This document shows positions 56,533-64,000 of a stretch of DNA of 64,000 nt, in pieces (position 1 is the first letter of the stretch; every line of letters starts with the position of its first letter). Source of the stretch: Sphingobium bisphenolivorans (GTDB lineage: Bacteria > Pseudomonadota > Alphaproteobacteria > Sphingomonadales > Sphingomonadaceae); assembly GCF_000412635.1 (NCBI RefSeq), contig NZ_ASTG01000016.1:84658-148657 (forward strand), read 5' to 3'. The position numbers and the translations under genes were made by a program. The notes beneath the pieces are model-generated. The model did no database searches. It had not been told where the DNA came from and saw nothing but the letters and a program-made list of their open reading frames with translations.

Positions 56533-57831
56533 TCAATCGAACTCATAGGCTCTTTCGCCATGAAGGCTGAGGTCGAGGCCGTCATGTTCCTGCTCGGCAT
56601 TGACGCGCATCGGCAGGAGCATAGCGGCGGCGCGTGCTGCGATCAGCGTCATCACCGCCGACCACAGCGCCACGATTAGCACTGCCTCAGCCTGCACCAG
56701 CAACTGGCTGCCCATGCCGAGGCTGGTTGCCATGCCGGCGCCGCCCAGCGCCTCGCTCGCGAAAACCGCGACTAGGATCGAGCCCAGCATGCCGCCCACG
56801 CCATGCACGGCGAACACATCGAGCGTGTCGTCCACTCGCCAGCGATGCTTGACCGCCAGCACCGCGGCGAAGCAGACCAGCGAGCCCAATATGCCGATGA
56901 TGACCGCTCCCGTGGGCGAGACATAGCCGGCCGCCGGGGTGATCGTGGCCAGCCCCGCGACCGCGCCTGTCACCACGCCGATCGACGTCGGCTTGCCGAT
57001 CTTGAGCTGCTCGGCCGCCGCCCAGGTGAGCGCCGCCGAACAGGCGGCGAGGTGGGTCGCGATGATGGCGCCGCCCGCGCTCTGGTCAGCCACCAGCGCC
57101 GATCCGCCGTTGAACCCGAACCAGCCGACCCACAACATGCCTGCGCCGATCATCGTCATCGCCGGACTGTGCGGCGGGATCATCGACTGCGGAAATCCCT
57201 TGCGCGGCCCGATCATGATGGCGAGCACAAGCGCCGCGATGCCGGCCGTCGTGTGCACCACGATGCCCCCGGCGAAGTCACGGCCGCCGCGCTGCGCCAG
57301 CCAGCCGTCCCCCCATAGCCAGTGGGCGGCGGGCGCGTAGACCAGCAGCAGCCAAAGGGCCGAGAACAGCATCAGCCAACCGAAGCGGACCCGCTCCGGA
57401 AAGGCGCCGACGATCAGCGCGGGCGTGATGATCGCGAAGGTCATCTGATAGAGGGCGAAGACATTTTCGGGCATGGTCAGCCCCTGCCGAACGGCGCTCA
57501 GCCCATGAAGCCCGATCGCGGACAAATCGCCGATGAACGGATTGTCGCCCCGGAAAACGAGGCTGTAGACGCCCAGGAACCAGAGGATCGAAGCCAGCGC
57601 CGCAATGGCGAAACAGTGCATCAGCACCGACAGGAAGTTCTTGGCGCGAACCAGCCCGCCGTAGAAGAGCGCGAGTCCCGGCAAGGTCATGAAGAGGACG
57701 AGCGCAGCGCCGAAGATCAACAGCAGCGTGTCCGCCTTGTCGATGGCGCCGCCGACAGGAGCAGCTTCGGCCACGGTTGCCACGGACGCAATGCCGCCGG
57801 CCAATCCCAGCCAATATATGCCACGTAACAT
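56533..57831 (-). CDS. amt: Ammonium transporter (Amt family)
   Basis: 432 residues. Signal-like first helix 'GLAGGIASVATVAEA' then 11 helices of the Amt/Rh fold. 'DKADTLLLIFGAALVLFMTLPGLALFYGGLVR' (described in part) is the Amt N-terminal signature; the pore twin histidines are in 'IVVHTTAG' and 'FAVHGVGG'; 'MPPHS'-like 'MIPPHSPAMTMIGAGMLWVGWFGFNGGS' region matches the family. The ATG at 57831 has GGGAAGAG upstream. No glnK (PII) gene lies beside it, which is unusual since most amtB genes are paired with one. It takes up ammonium at low concentrations, in line with gltBD 8 kb away. Confidence 0.95.
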   Translation of the reverse strand: MLRGIYWLGLAGGIASVATVAEAAPVGGAIDKADTLLLIFGAALVLFMTLPGLALFYGGLVRAKNFLSVLMHCFAIAALASILWFLGVYSLVFRGDNPFIGDLSAIGLHGLSAVRQGLTMPENVFALYQMTFAIITPALIVGAFPERVRFGWLMLFSALWLLLVYAPAAHWLWGDGWLAQRGGRDFAGGIVVHTTAGIAALVLAIMIGPRKGFPQSMIPPHSPAMTMIGAGMLWVGWFGFNGGSALVADQSAGGAIIATHLAACSAALTWAAAEQLKIGKPTSIGVVTGAVAGLATITPAAGYVSPTGAVIIGILGSLVCFAAVLAVKHRWRVDDTLDVFAVHGVGGMLGSILVAVFASEALGGAGMATSLGMGSQLLVQAEAVLIVALWSAVMTLIAARAAAMLLPMRVNAEQEHDGLDLSLHGERAYEFD

Positions 57832-58061
57832 AAAATGCTCTTCCCTGCCGCTCGCTATCTCTTTCGTGCGGCAGCTAGCGCCCGCCGATGCGCCGCGCAA
57901 TGCGTAACATCTTCAGGGTGGCGGAAGCATTGGCTTGCGGCCCTGGTGCGCAGCCCGCCCGACCCTCCTGCCGGGGAACATCATGGGAAGACGAACGAAG
58001 TGGTGCGATCGGGCGATGCTTGGAAATGCCGCTATATCGATAGGTATAGTACGGACGGAAT

Positions 58062-58541
58062 ATGAATTGCTTGCCCGTAATGGGATCGATTTGCGTCCTC
58101 GCGTTCGCTCTTGGCGCGCCGGCCCATGCGAGCGGCGCGGCGCAAGTTCTGACAGTGAAAGCGACCGGCACCATCGCGCCGAGTTGCGGCGTTACCAGCA
58201 GCGGCGGCTTTGGCTCGGGCAACTTCGGGATTGCGGGCCAGAGCAGCGCGACGGCGGCAGTCAACTGCAACACCGGCTTTGCCATCAGGCTGACTTCGCA
58301 AAATGGCATGGTGAGGACCGCGACGCCCGCGCCCAGCGGCTTCGTCAACGCGCTCCCCTATAATGTAAGGCTGAAATTGCCGCTCCACACCGGCGCGGCG
58401 ATGGAAGGCGATTGCCCCGCCTCCGCCATGACCGGAGGGCAGAGCGGCTGCCCGACCGCGACCTGGGCCACGCCCACCGAGCGCCCGATGGCCGGCAGCT
58501 ATTCCGACATCCTCACCATTTCGGTTGTGCCCAAGCCATGA
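58062..58541 (+). CDS. Spore-coat-U-domain pilus subunit
   Basis: 159 residues. Signal peptide to about residue 24 ('VLAFALGAPAHASG'), then 'ATGTIAPSCGVTSSGGF', 'TAAVNCNTGFAIRLTSQNG', 'LPYNVRLKL' and the end 'YSDILTISVVPKP', the pattern of Csu-type (archaic chaperone-usher) pilins. Two cysteine pairs are likely disulfides. No strong ribosome-binding site before the ATG at 58062 (GGACGG only); an ATG at 58080 is possible. First gene of the pilus operon; high in GC like the surrounding genome, unlike the next two subunit genes. Confidence 0.82.
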   Translation: MNCLPVMGSICVLAFALGAPAHASGAAQVLTVKATGTIAPSCGVTSSGGFGSGNFGIAGQSSATAAVNCNTGFAIRLTSQNGMVRTATPAPSGFVNALPYNVRLKLPLHTGAAMEGDCPASAMTGGQSGCPTATWATPTERPMAGSYSDILTISVVPKP

Positions 58542-58661
58542 GCACCCGCGCAACCCTTCCGCAACAGCATACGCCGACCGGGTCCCAGGCGTGCTGTCCC
58601 GGCCAAAGGACCGGATCGACCAACGACTGAGATGAACAGGCAAATGGAAAGGGAAAATTTT

Positions 58662-59162
58662 ATGAAGAAGATGCTTCTTGCCGCTGCTGCGGCTTCCGCC
58701 GTGCTGGCGACACCGGCTATGGCGGCTGAAACCGCCACTTATGACGTTACTGGTTCTGTGGCTGCAGTTTGCGCAGTTTCGACCGGTTCGGCCGTGTCCT
58801 TCAGCAGCCTGACAGATAACACCGGTGTTCTGAATGCCACCACCACTGACGAGGCAACCGACGCTGCCGCGTACTGCAACGGCAGTGCGTCGACTGTTAA
58901 GGTCGAGCACGTTGCTCTGAAGCGTCAGGTCAACAATGCTGACGATACCGCAGCGCCGCCCTCGCCTTTCGTGAACCAGGTTGATTTCACGCCCGTGGTT
59001 ACGATTGGGTCAACGACCTACAGCAGCTCGACGGCAACACTGGTCGGAGCCTTCAGCGGATTGAAGGTCAAGGCAATCACGCCCACGACCACCGGTAACG
59101 CGAAGCCGCTGGCTGGCAGCTATAAGGGTTCGATTACCGTCACCCTTTCCCCGGTCGCATAA
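58662..59162 (+). CDS. Secreted pilus subunit (probable major pilin)
   Basis: 166 residues. Signal peptide 'MKKMLLAAAAASAVLATPAMA', then 'YDVTGSVAAVCAVSTGSAVSF', threonine/serine-rich strands, one conserved cysteine pair, and the end 'LAGSYKGSITVTLSPVA', which is the donor-strand-type C-terminus of chaperone-usher pilins. AAGGGAAAA precedes the ATG at 58662. Codon use and GC are lower than in neighbouring chromosomal genes. Followed by another subunit gene after 19 bp. Confidence 0.82.
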   Translation: MKKMLLAAAAASAVLATPAMAAETATYDVTGSVAAVCAVSTGSAVSFSSLTDNTGVLNATTTDEATDAAAYCNGSASTVKVEHVALKRQVNNADDTAAPPSPFVNQVDFTPVVTIGSTTYSSSTATLVGAFSGLKVKAITPTTTGNAKPLAGSYKGSITVTLSPVA

Positions 59163-59181
59163 CGGATATTGGTGAGGCGTT

Positions 59182-59700
59182 ATGCAGCACGCGAAACATC
59201 TGTGGCGGTTGTGTTCTGCCTCACTGATATTGTTGGCTGGCGCGAGTTCCTTATTTGCGCCAGCCAAGGCGCAGTCCGCTGCTGTCAAGAAGATAGATGT
59301 CATCGGCAATGTAAGCAGTGCATGTAGCTTGAGTACTCAAACTCCAACGGTGAGTGTGAGCCGAACTAGCAATGGTATTGTATTCGGCGGTCCGTCTCCG
59401 GCCGTGACCATATCATGCAACAAATCTGGCGGCGTTTTGACTGTCAGGTCAACTCGGATGAGGTTGTCAACGAACCCGAGCACAATGGTTGATTACACTG
59501 TTCGCGTGAGCGGCTGGGTGGGGAACGTCGATTATGCAACCTCTCCATCGAACCCAGCTGCCTCTTCGTCATCCGCCAGCCTAAATGCAGCATCAGCAAC
59601 GCTCGGATTCGCGTGCCAAGCAGGATGCACGACCTCAAACATCAATAATAATTCAACTTACACCGCCACGCTCACTCTCGGGATAGTCGCTGCACCATGA
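59182..59700 (+). CDS. Secreted pilus subunit, low-GC
   Basis: 172 residues. Signal peptide to about residue 31 ('LILLAGASSLFAPAKAQS'), 'IDVIGNVSSACSLSTQTPTV', a cysteine pair, and the end 'YTATLTLGIVAAP'. It is a pilin-like sandwich rich in Ser, Thr and Asn. GTGAGGCGTT precedes the ATG. Uses codons such as AGT, AAT, TTG and ACT freely; hand counts of three 60-base blocks (59341, 59461, 59581) give 33 G+C each. The chaperone start overlaps its stop by ATGA. Confidence 0.82.
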   Translation: MQHAKHLWRLCSASLILLAGASSLFAPAKAQSAAVKKIDVIGNVSSACSLSTQTPTVSVSRTSNGIVFGGPSPAVTISCNKSGGVLTVRSTRMRLSTNPSTMVDYTVRVSGWVGNVDYATSPSNPAASSSSASLNAASATLGFACQAGCTTSNINNNSTYTATLTLGIVAAP

Positions 59701-60461
59701 AACGCTCACCACCTGCAAAAAGTGCGACGTTGGTTCTGTTTGGTGCAGCACTGGCTGCTGTTTGTGGCATTGCGCAAGCCACTACTGTTTCTCCTATGGT
59801 GGTCGACCTCCAGACAACGGGTCGGGCCGTAGTAGCCAATATTTCTGTTAACAACAGCGGCGACAAGCCCCTGACGATGGAGGTCGCGCCTCAAGCGCTC
59901 GACCCCACCGCCGCCGGTCTCGACCCCAGCAAAGCCAGCGCCGACGACCTCCTCGTCGTGCCGCCCACCGCGCTCATCCAGCCGGGCCAGACCCAGACCT
60001 TCCGCGTGCAATGGATCGGCGATCCGCAGCCGTCGTCCAGCCATCATTATTATGTCGGCATCAACCAGCTGCCCGTCAAGCTGCCCGAAGGCCAGTCGGC
60101 GGTGCAGATCGTCTATAATTTCAACGTGCTGGTGAATGTCGGCCCCACCAACGGCAAGGCCGCGCTGGCAATCCAGTCCGCGGTCATCGGCAAGGACAAG
60201 GGCAAGCCCGCGCCGTCGATCACTGTCGCCAATTCGGGCACGACTTATGGCTATGTCAGCCAGCGCAGCCTGAAGCTGGTGGAGACTGACGCCAGCGGCA
60301 AGGAAGTCTTCAATCGCACGATCAGCGGCAATGATTTCCAGCAGCTGGTCGGCTATGGTCTGGTCGCCACGGGGCAGACGCGCACGATGGTGCTGCCCAT
60401 CGAACTGCCGTCCGCGACCGGCACCCTCACCGCGACGCTCCTCGACGAGCGTGCGCCATGA
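59697..60461 (+). CDS. PapD-like periplasmic pilus chaperone
   Basis: 254 residues. Signal peptide to about residue 28 ('LFGAALAAVCGIAQA'), then the first immunoglobulin domain ('TVSPMVVDLQTTGRAVVANI', 'LLVVPPTALIQPGQTQTFRVQW', 'HHYYVGINQLPV') and the second ('GKAALAIQSAVIG', 'YVSQRSLKLVETD'). Donates a strand to fold subunits in the periplasm and hands them to the usher. The first 60 codons are AT-richer, and from about 59880 onward the gene abruptly adopts the high-GC codon use of the usher. Overlaps the subunit gene before it (ATGA) and the usher after it. Confidence 0.92.
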   Translation: MKRSPPAKSATLVLFGAALAAVCGIAQATTVSPMVVDLQTTGRAVVANISVNNSGDKPLTMEVAPQALDPTAAGLDPSKASADDLLVVPPTALIQPGQTQTFRVQWIGDPQPSSSHHYYVGINQLPVKLPEGQSAVQIVYNFNVLVNVGPTNGKAALAIQSAVIGKDKGKPAPSITVANSGTTYGYVSQRSLKLVETDASGKEVFNRTISGNDFQQLVGYGLVATGQTRTMVLPIELPSATGTLTATLLDERAP

Positions 60462-60486
60462 TCTGAACCTCAGCCGCCAGCCGATC

Positions 60487-63027
60487 ATGGACTGGTTCGA
60501 CGCCCCTCCAGAGGCAGCCCTGCTTCTTGCCCTGCGCGCCTCCACCCGCGTCGCCGCCTTTGAGCAGGCGCGGGGAGCGCAGGCGCCCGTGCCGCCAGCG
60601 CCTGAGCCGGCTGCGGGTGTGGCCGCACCGCCGCCGCCCCTGTCCGCCGAACGGATCAACCCGACCAGCCGGGTGCTGCGCTTCATTGTCCCGGTCAACG
60701 ATGGCGAAGTCTATCTGGGCGATGTGCAACTCGCCGTGTCGCCCCGCGATGAGCTGTCGGTGGAAGCGCCGCGCATGCTCCAGCTGCTCGGACCGCTGCT
60801 GAAGCCCGAGAGCTTCCAGAAGCTGTCCGCCGCTGCGCCGGCCGGCGGCATGCTGGATCAGGCCAGCCTTGGGAAAGCCGGCATCACGCTCCATTATGAT
60901 CCGCGCAGCCTGTCGCTGCGGCTGGGAATCGCGGTGGAAAACCGGCTGACCAAGGGCCTTAGCATGCGCAACCAGCGCGGGCAGCAGGCGGTGACGCTGG
61001 CGCCGGCGGCATTCAGCGCCTATGTCAACGTCCGCGCCGCCGCCGAGCTGGTGGAAGCGGGCGGCGACCAGTTGATCGCCCCGCCGCTTGCTGCAATCGA
61101 TTCGGCCGTGCGCTTTGGCGGCGTGGTGCTGGAAAATGAAAGCGTGGTGTCGGCGCGGTCGGGCGATCCCGCCTTCCGCCGGGTAGGCACGCGCCTCATC
61201 TACGAGGATATGCGGCGCGAGCTGCGCCTGACCGCTGGCGACCTGCAAATCGTCCCCACCCGTTTTCAGGCGAGCCCGACCGCGCTGGGCGTGGGCATCA
61301 GCCGCTTCTACGGCCAGCTCGATCCGCAGCGGGAAATCCGCGCGGGCGGCGTCCAGTCCTTCCGGGTCATCAGCCCCAGCACGATCGAAACCTTCGTCAA
61401 TGGCCGGAGTGTCGAGCGGCGCGCCTTCCAGCCGGGCAATTACACGCTGGCCGACTTCCCGCTGGCCGAAGGGTCGAACCAGGTGCGGCTGCGCATCGAG
61501 GAAGATAATGGCAAGGTGCGGGAGATCGACTTTTCCGTCTATGCCAACCAGTCGCTGCTCTCGAAGGGCATCACCGAATTCGCGCTGTTCGGCGGCGTCT
61601 ATTCAAGCCCCTCGCGCTCGGGCTATGCCTATTCGCGCGCGCCGATCGCGAGCGGCTTCATGCGCATGGGCTTGACCGACCAGCTGACGATCGGCGCCAA
61701 TGCCCAGGCCAATCGCCGATCCGCCCAGGCCGGGGTGGAGGCGCTTTGGGGCAGCCCGATCGGCCTCACCAGCTTCTCCCTGTCGGGCAGCCGCAGCCGG
61801 GCCGGGCGCATCGGGGCGGCGGCGGCCATGACCTATGAGCGGGTGCTGAGCAGCCAGGACGGCGGCCGCAGCCAGTCCTTCCGCGCCTCGGCGGAATGGC
61901 GCAGCCGCGACTTCACCGTGCCCGACCAAGGCTTCTATCTGGAGCCCACCAAATGGCGCGCCAATGCGGGAGTCGTGTCGAGCTTCGGCGGCAACGGCTT
62001 CATCGCGGCCGATGGCTTTTACGAAGCGCAATGGCGCCTGCCCGCCGCGACCAGAGGCGAACGCCGCTATGGTGCGCGGCTGACGGGCGGCATGGACCTG
62101 GGGCCGCGCCTTTCACCGACAGCTGAGTTGGGGATCGATCGGGGTTCCGGGCGCAACGAGATATATCTGCGCCTGGGCGTGCGGCTGCGGATGGGTCAGC
62201 GCGGCACGGCGCAGGCGGAGGTGGACAGCCGCGGCCGCGCGCGGGCCGGCCTGTCCACGGCAGGCGGTAGCGGCAACGGCGCCTGGCTCGCATCGGGCGA
62301 CATCAGCCGCGACAAGGATATGGTGTCGCTGAACGCGGTCGGATCGATGCTGACCAACCGCGCCGAATTTGCGGTGCAGCAGTCGGCCAACTGGAACAGC
62401 CGCGACAATGAGCTTGCCAGCGCGCGCACGGCGGTCCGCATCGGCTTTGCCCTCGCCTTCGCCGATGGCGCCTTCGCGCTGGGGCGGCCGATCTCCGAAG
62501 CTTTCCTGATCGCCCGCCCGCACAAGACGCTGGCGGGCAAAGCCATCTATCTCGATCCCGGGCAGGATAGCGAAATGGCGCGTTCCGGCTTGCTGGGCGG
62601 CGCGCTCGACGGGCAGCTTAGCGCGCATAATTTCCGCACGCTCATCTATCAGGTGCCGGAAGCGCCGAGCGGCTATGATCTGGGCGCGGGCAATGTGTCG
62701 ATCGAGCCGCCCTATCGCGGCGGATATCGTCTAATCATTGGCTCCGACTATCATCTGCTGGTGCTGGGGCGGTTGGTCGATGCGGAAGGGCAGCCGGTCA
62801 AGCTGCTGGCGGGCAAGGCGATCGACCTCGCCGATCCGCGTCATCCGCCGATCACCGTATTCACGTCGCGGGACGGGCGCTTTGGCGCGCAAGGGCTGAG
62901 GCCCGGCCGCTGGCGCTTCGAAATGCCGACGGAGCCGGCCACCATCTACGAATTCGAAGTCGGCGACAGTGCCAACGGGATCATCAAGGTGGGCGATCTG
63001 CGGCCGTTGAAAGGGGAAAAGGAATGA
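60487..63027 (+). CDS. Outer-membrane usher of the chaperone-usher pilus
   Basis: 846 residues from the ATG at 60487; a GTG at 60451, overlapping the chaperone stop by 11 bp, would give 858. Usher features: N-terminal domain, 'RRVGTRLIYEDMRRELRLTAGDL' region, plug segment 'SPSTIETFVNGRSVERRAFQPG', a long beta-barrel, and a C-terminal regulatory domain ('SRDGRFGAQGLRPGRWRFEM'). The beginning ('MDWFDAPPEAALLLALRAST') has no normal signal peptide for either start, which is unexpected for an outer-membrane protein. The stop overlaps the tip subunit start (ATGA at 63024). Confidence 0.85.
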   Translation: MDWFDAPPEAALLLALRASTRVAAFEQARGAQAPVPPAPEPAAGVAAPPPPLSAERINPTSRVLRFIVPVNDGEVYLGDVQLAVSPRDELSVEAPRMLQLLGPLLKPESFQKLSAAAPAGGMLDQASLGKAGITLHYDPRSLSLRLGIAVENRLTKGLSMRNQRGQQAVTLAPAAFSAYVNVRAAAELVEAGGDQLIAPPLAAIDSAVRFGGVVLENESVVSARSGDPAFRRVGTRLIYEDMRRELRLTAGDLQIVPTRFQASPTALGVGISRFYGQLDPQREIRAGGVQSFRVISPSTIETFVNGRSVERRAFQPGNYTLADFPLAEGSNQVRLRIEEDNGKVREIDFSVYANQSLLSKGITEFALFGGVYSSPSRSGYAYSRAPIASGFMRMGLTDQLTIGANAQANRRSAQAGVEALWGSPIGLTSFSLSGSRSRAGRIGAAAAMTYERVLSSQDGGRSQSFRASAEWRSRDFTVPDQGFYLEPTKWRANAGVVSSFGGNGFIAADGFYEAQWRLPAATRGERRYGARLTGGMDLGPRLSPTAELGIDRGSGRNEIYLRLGVRLRMGQRGTAQAEVDSRGRARAGLSTAGGSGNGAWLASGDISRDKDMVSLNAVGSMLTNRAEFAVQQSANWNSRDNELASARTAVRIGFALAFADGAFALGRPISEAFLIARPHKTLAGKAIYLDPGQDSEMARSGLLGGALDGQLSAHNFRTLIYQVPEAPSGYDLGAGNVSIEPPYRGGYRLIIGSDYHLLVLGRLVDAEGQPVKLLAGKAIDLADPRHPPITVFTSRDGRFGAQGLRPGRWRFEMPTEPATIYEFEVGDSANGIIKVGDLRPLKGEKE

Positions 63028-63950
63028 CTCGCATATTGGGGCCGCTCGCGGTCGGCCTGATGATCCTGGGGGCGCAAGAGCCGGCGCTGGCGGCAAGCTG
63101 TGCGACGGTAACGGTGTCGCCCGCCACGCCGACGATCCCGGAATGGAACCCGCTTAGCGGCGAGATCAAGGAGGCGACTTTCAGCGTGACGGTCACGCGT
63201 GAATCTGCTTCGACCAAGTCGGTGCGCTGGATGCTGCTGGACGATAACGGCAACGGCTCGCCTCTGCTGGTGGGTGCGAGCGGGCCTCGCTATGAGATTG
63301 TGAGCAGCGGTACAGGAAACACGACAATCGCTTACCCCAAGGGTACGCCTCTCACGGCGGCGCTTGGCGCGCTGGCCCAGTTCAACAACAAGAATGATGC
63401 GGCGTTCAGCCTGAAGGTCCGCCTCCTCGCGAACAGCAGCCGGGATTTCGTCGGCGGCACCCGATACCAGGAGGCGCTGCGCTACTCAGCTCAATGCTTC
63501 AAGGCGAATGGTAGCGATAATGGCGCCGATGACGGCCTGTTATCGGGGCTTCGCCTGGACATGGCGATCCCGAGGATGCTCAGCATCAACACAGCCGGCC
63601 CTGCGCAGGTCGATTTTCAGGACTTCACCAGCGACACGGCCGAGGCGCTCATCAGCATCAAGAGTACGAGCACGCTGGATGTGTTGGCCGCGACCGACAA
63701 TGGCGCGCGGCTGAAAATGGGCACATCAACCGCTGAAAATGCGGTTATCCCTTACCAGATGCGGTTTGGACCCGATGCGGCCGGATCATTGCCTCTCCTG
63801 TCACCGGGAACGCCCTTGAATACTCCGCGAGCCGGGGTGGGCGGCAGCAACTATGCCTTACAGTTGAAGCTGACCGGCGGCGTTCCGAGCGGCAAGATCG
63901 CCGGCACCTATTCCGACACGATCACGCTCACAATTTCGCCGGGGAACTGA
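63024..63950 (+). CDS. Two-domain spore-coat-U-type pilus tip subunit
   Basis: 308 residues, about twice the length of the pilin subunits. Signal peptide to about residue 23 ('GLMILGAQEPALAA'), first domain with 'SCATVTVSPATPTIPEW', a cysteine near the middle ('YSAQCFKANG') and a C-terminal pilin-like domain ending 'GTYSDTITLTISPGN'. A large two-domain subunit after the usher is where the tip adhesin lies in Csu-type operons. Coupled to the usher by ATGA. The window ends 50 bp after the stop, so further operon genes would not be seen. Confidence 0.82.
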   Translation: MTRILGPLAVGLMILGAQEPALAASCATVTVSPATPTIPEWNPLSGEIKEATFSVTVTRESASTKSVRWMLLDDNGNGSPLLVGASGPRYEIVSSGTGNTTIAYPKGTPLTAALGALAQFNNKNDAAFSLKVRLLANSSRDFVGGTRYQEALRYSAQCFKANGSDNGADDGLLSGLRLDMAIPRMLSINTAGPAQVDFQDFTSDTAEALISIKSTSTLDVLAATDNGARLKMGTSTAENAVIPYQMRFGPDAAGSLPLLSPGTPLNTPRAGVGGSNYALQLKLTGGVPSGKIAGTYSDTITLTISPGN

Positions 63951-64000
63951 TCACTCTTCAGGCCAGTAGGACACCCTGATTTACCTCTGGCCGTGAGGCT

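Overview
The window is high-GC and gene-dense, with few intergenic gaps over 300 bp, and fits an alphaproteobacterium of the order Sphingomonadales (Sphingobium/Novosphingobium type). Evidence: five intact TonB-dependent receptors (TBDRs) plus one remnant, mostly with the N-terminal 'IVVTG'-like stretch common in this order, set among many short-chain dehydrogenases, aldehyde dehydrogenases and dioxygenase/monooxygenase genes; and a palindrome of the 'TTCGGGCTGAGCCTGTCGAAG' type at 6726-6784. The assignment rests on gene content and style, not on a marker gene. No rRNA, tRNA, transposase, integrase or CRISPR array was recognised.

1-16 kb: the 3' end of a TauD/TfdA dioxygenase, a TBDR, two SDRs, a GH1-like glycosidase, and a secreted type I sulfatase (CSPTR motif) translationally coupled to a formylglycine-generating enzyme that also carries a signal peptide. 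These are followed by a second TBDR, a membrane desaturase, an NtaA/DszA-type FMN monooxygenase, and a composite pseudogene in which the first codons of a TBDR are joined to the back part of a secreted RidA gene. The region looks like scavenging of organosulfur or other small organics.

16-24.3 kb: a TBDR preceded by a Fur-like site, then a minus-strand set (MFS, Tat-exported alpha/beta hydrolase, cupin, Zn-alcohol dehydrogenase, SDR, quinone-oxidoreductase-like MDR). The cupin matches the Mn-dependent hydroxynitrile lyase of the GtHNL type residue for residue at its metal and active-site positions.

24.4-42.5 kb: a two-armed catabolic cluster. Minus arm: HpcH/HpaI aldolase, SDR, aldehyde dehydrogenase, ketopantoate-reductase-like protein, TBDR, GabD-like dehydrogenase, tartrate/D-malate dehydrogenase. 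Plus arm: bicupin, MFS, Zn-ADH, 70-aa HTH-like protein, aldehyde dehydrogenase, GabD-like dehydrogenase. A LysR regulator closes the cluster. A GGTATA-N9-TATACC site sits in the divergent promoter and a similar one lies near the TBDR. An aldolase releasing pyruvate plus an aldehyde, with four aldehyde or succinate-semialdehyde-type oxidations and a 2-hydroxyacid dehydrogenase, suggests breakdown of a carboxylic or sugar acid or an aromatic-derived acid; the substrate cannot be read from the sequence.

42.6-51.7 kb: a DHA2 drug transporter with an apparent internal deletion, the housekeeping glutamate synthase pair gltB-gltD (gltD on a TTG start), and a secreted parallel beta-helix protein. 51.8-57.8 kb: a siderophore receptor divergent from a PepSY/DUF3325-type membrane operon across a Fur-like box, then an ammonium transporter. 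58.0-64.0 kb: a chaperone-usher pilus operon with spore-coat-U-type subunits (subunit, subunit, subunit, chaperone, usher, tip-like subunit). The middle subunit genes and the first part of the chaperone are clearly lower in GC than the rest.
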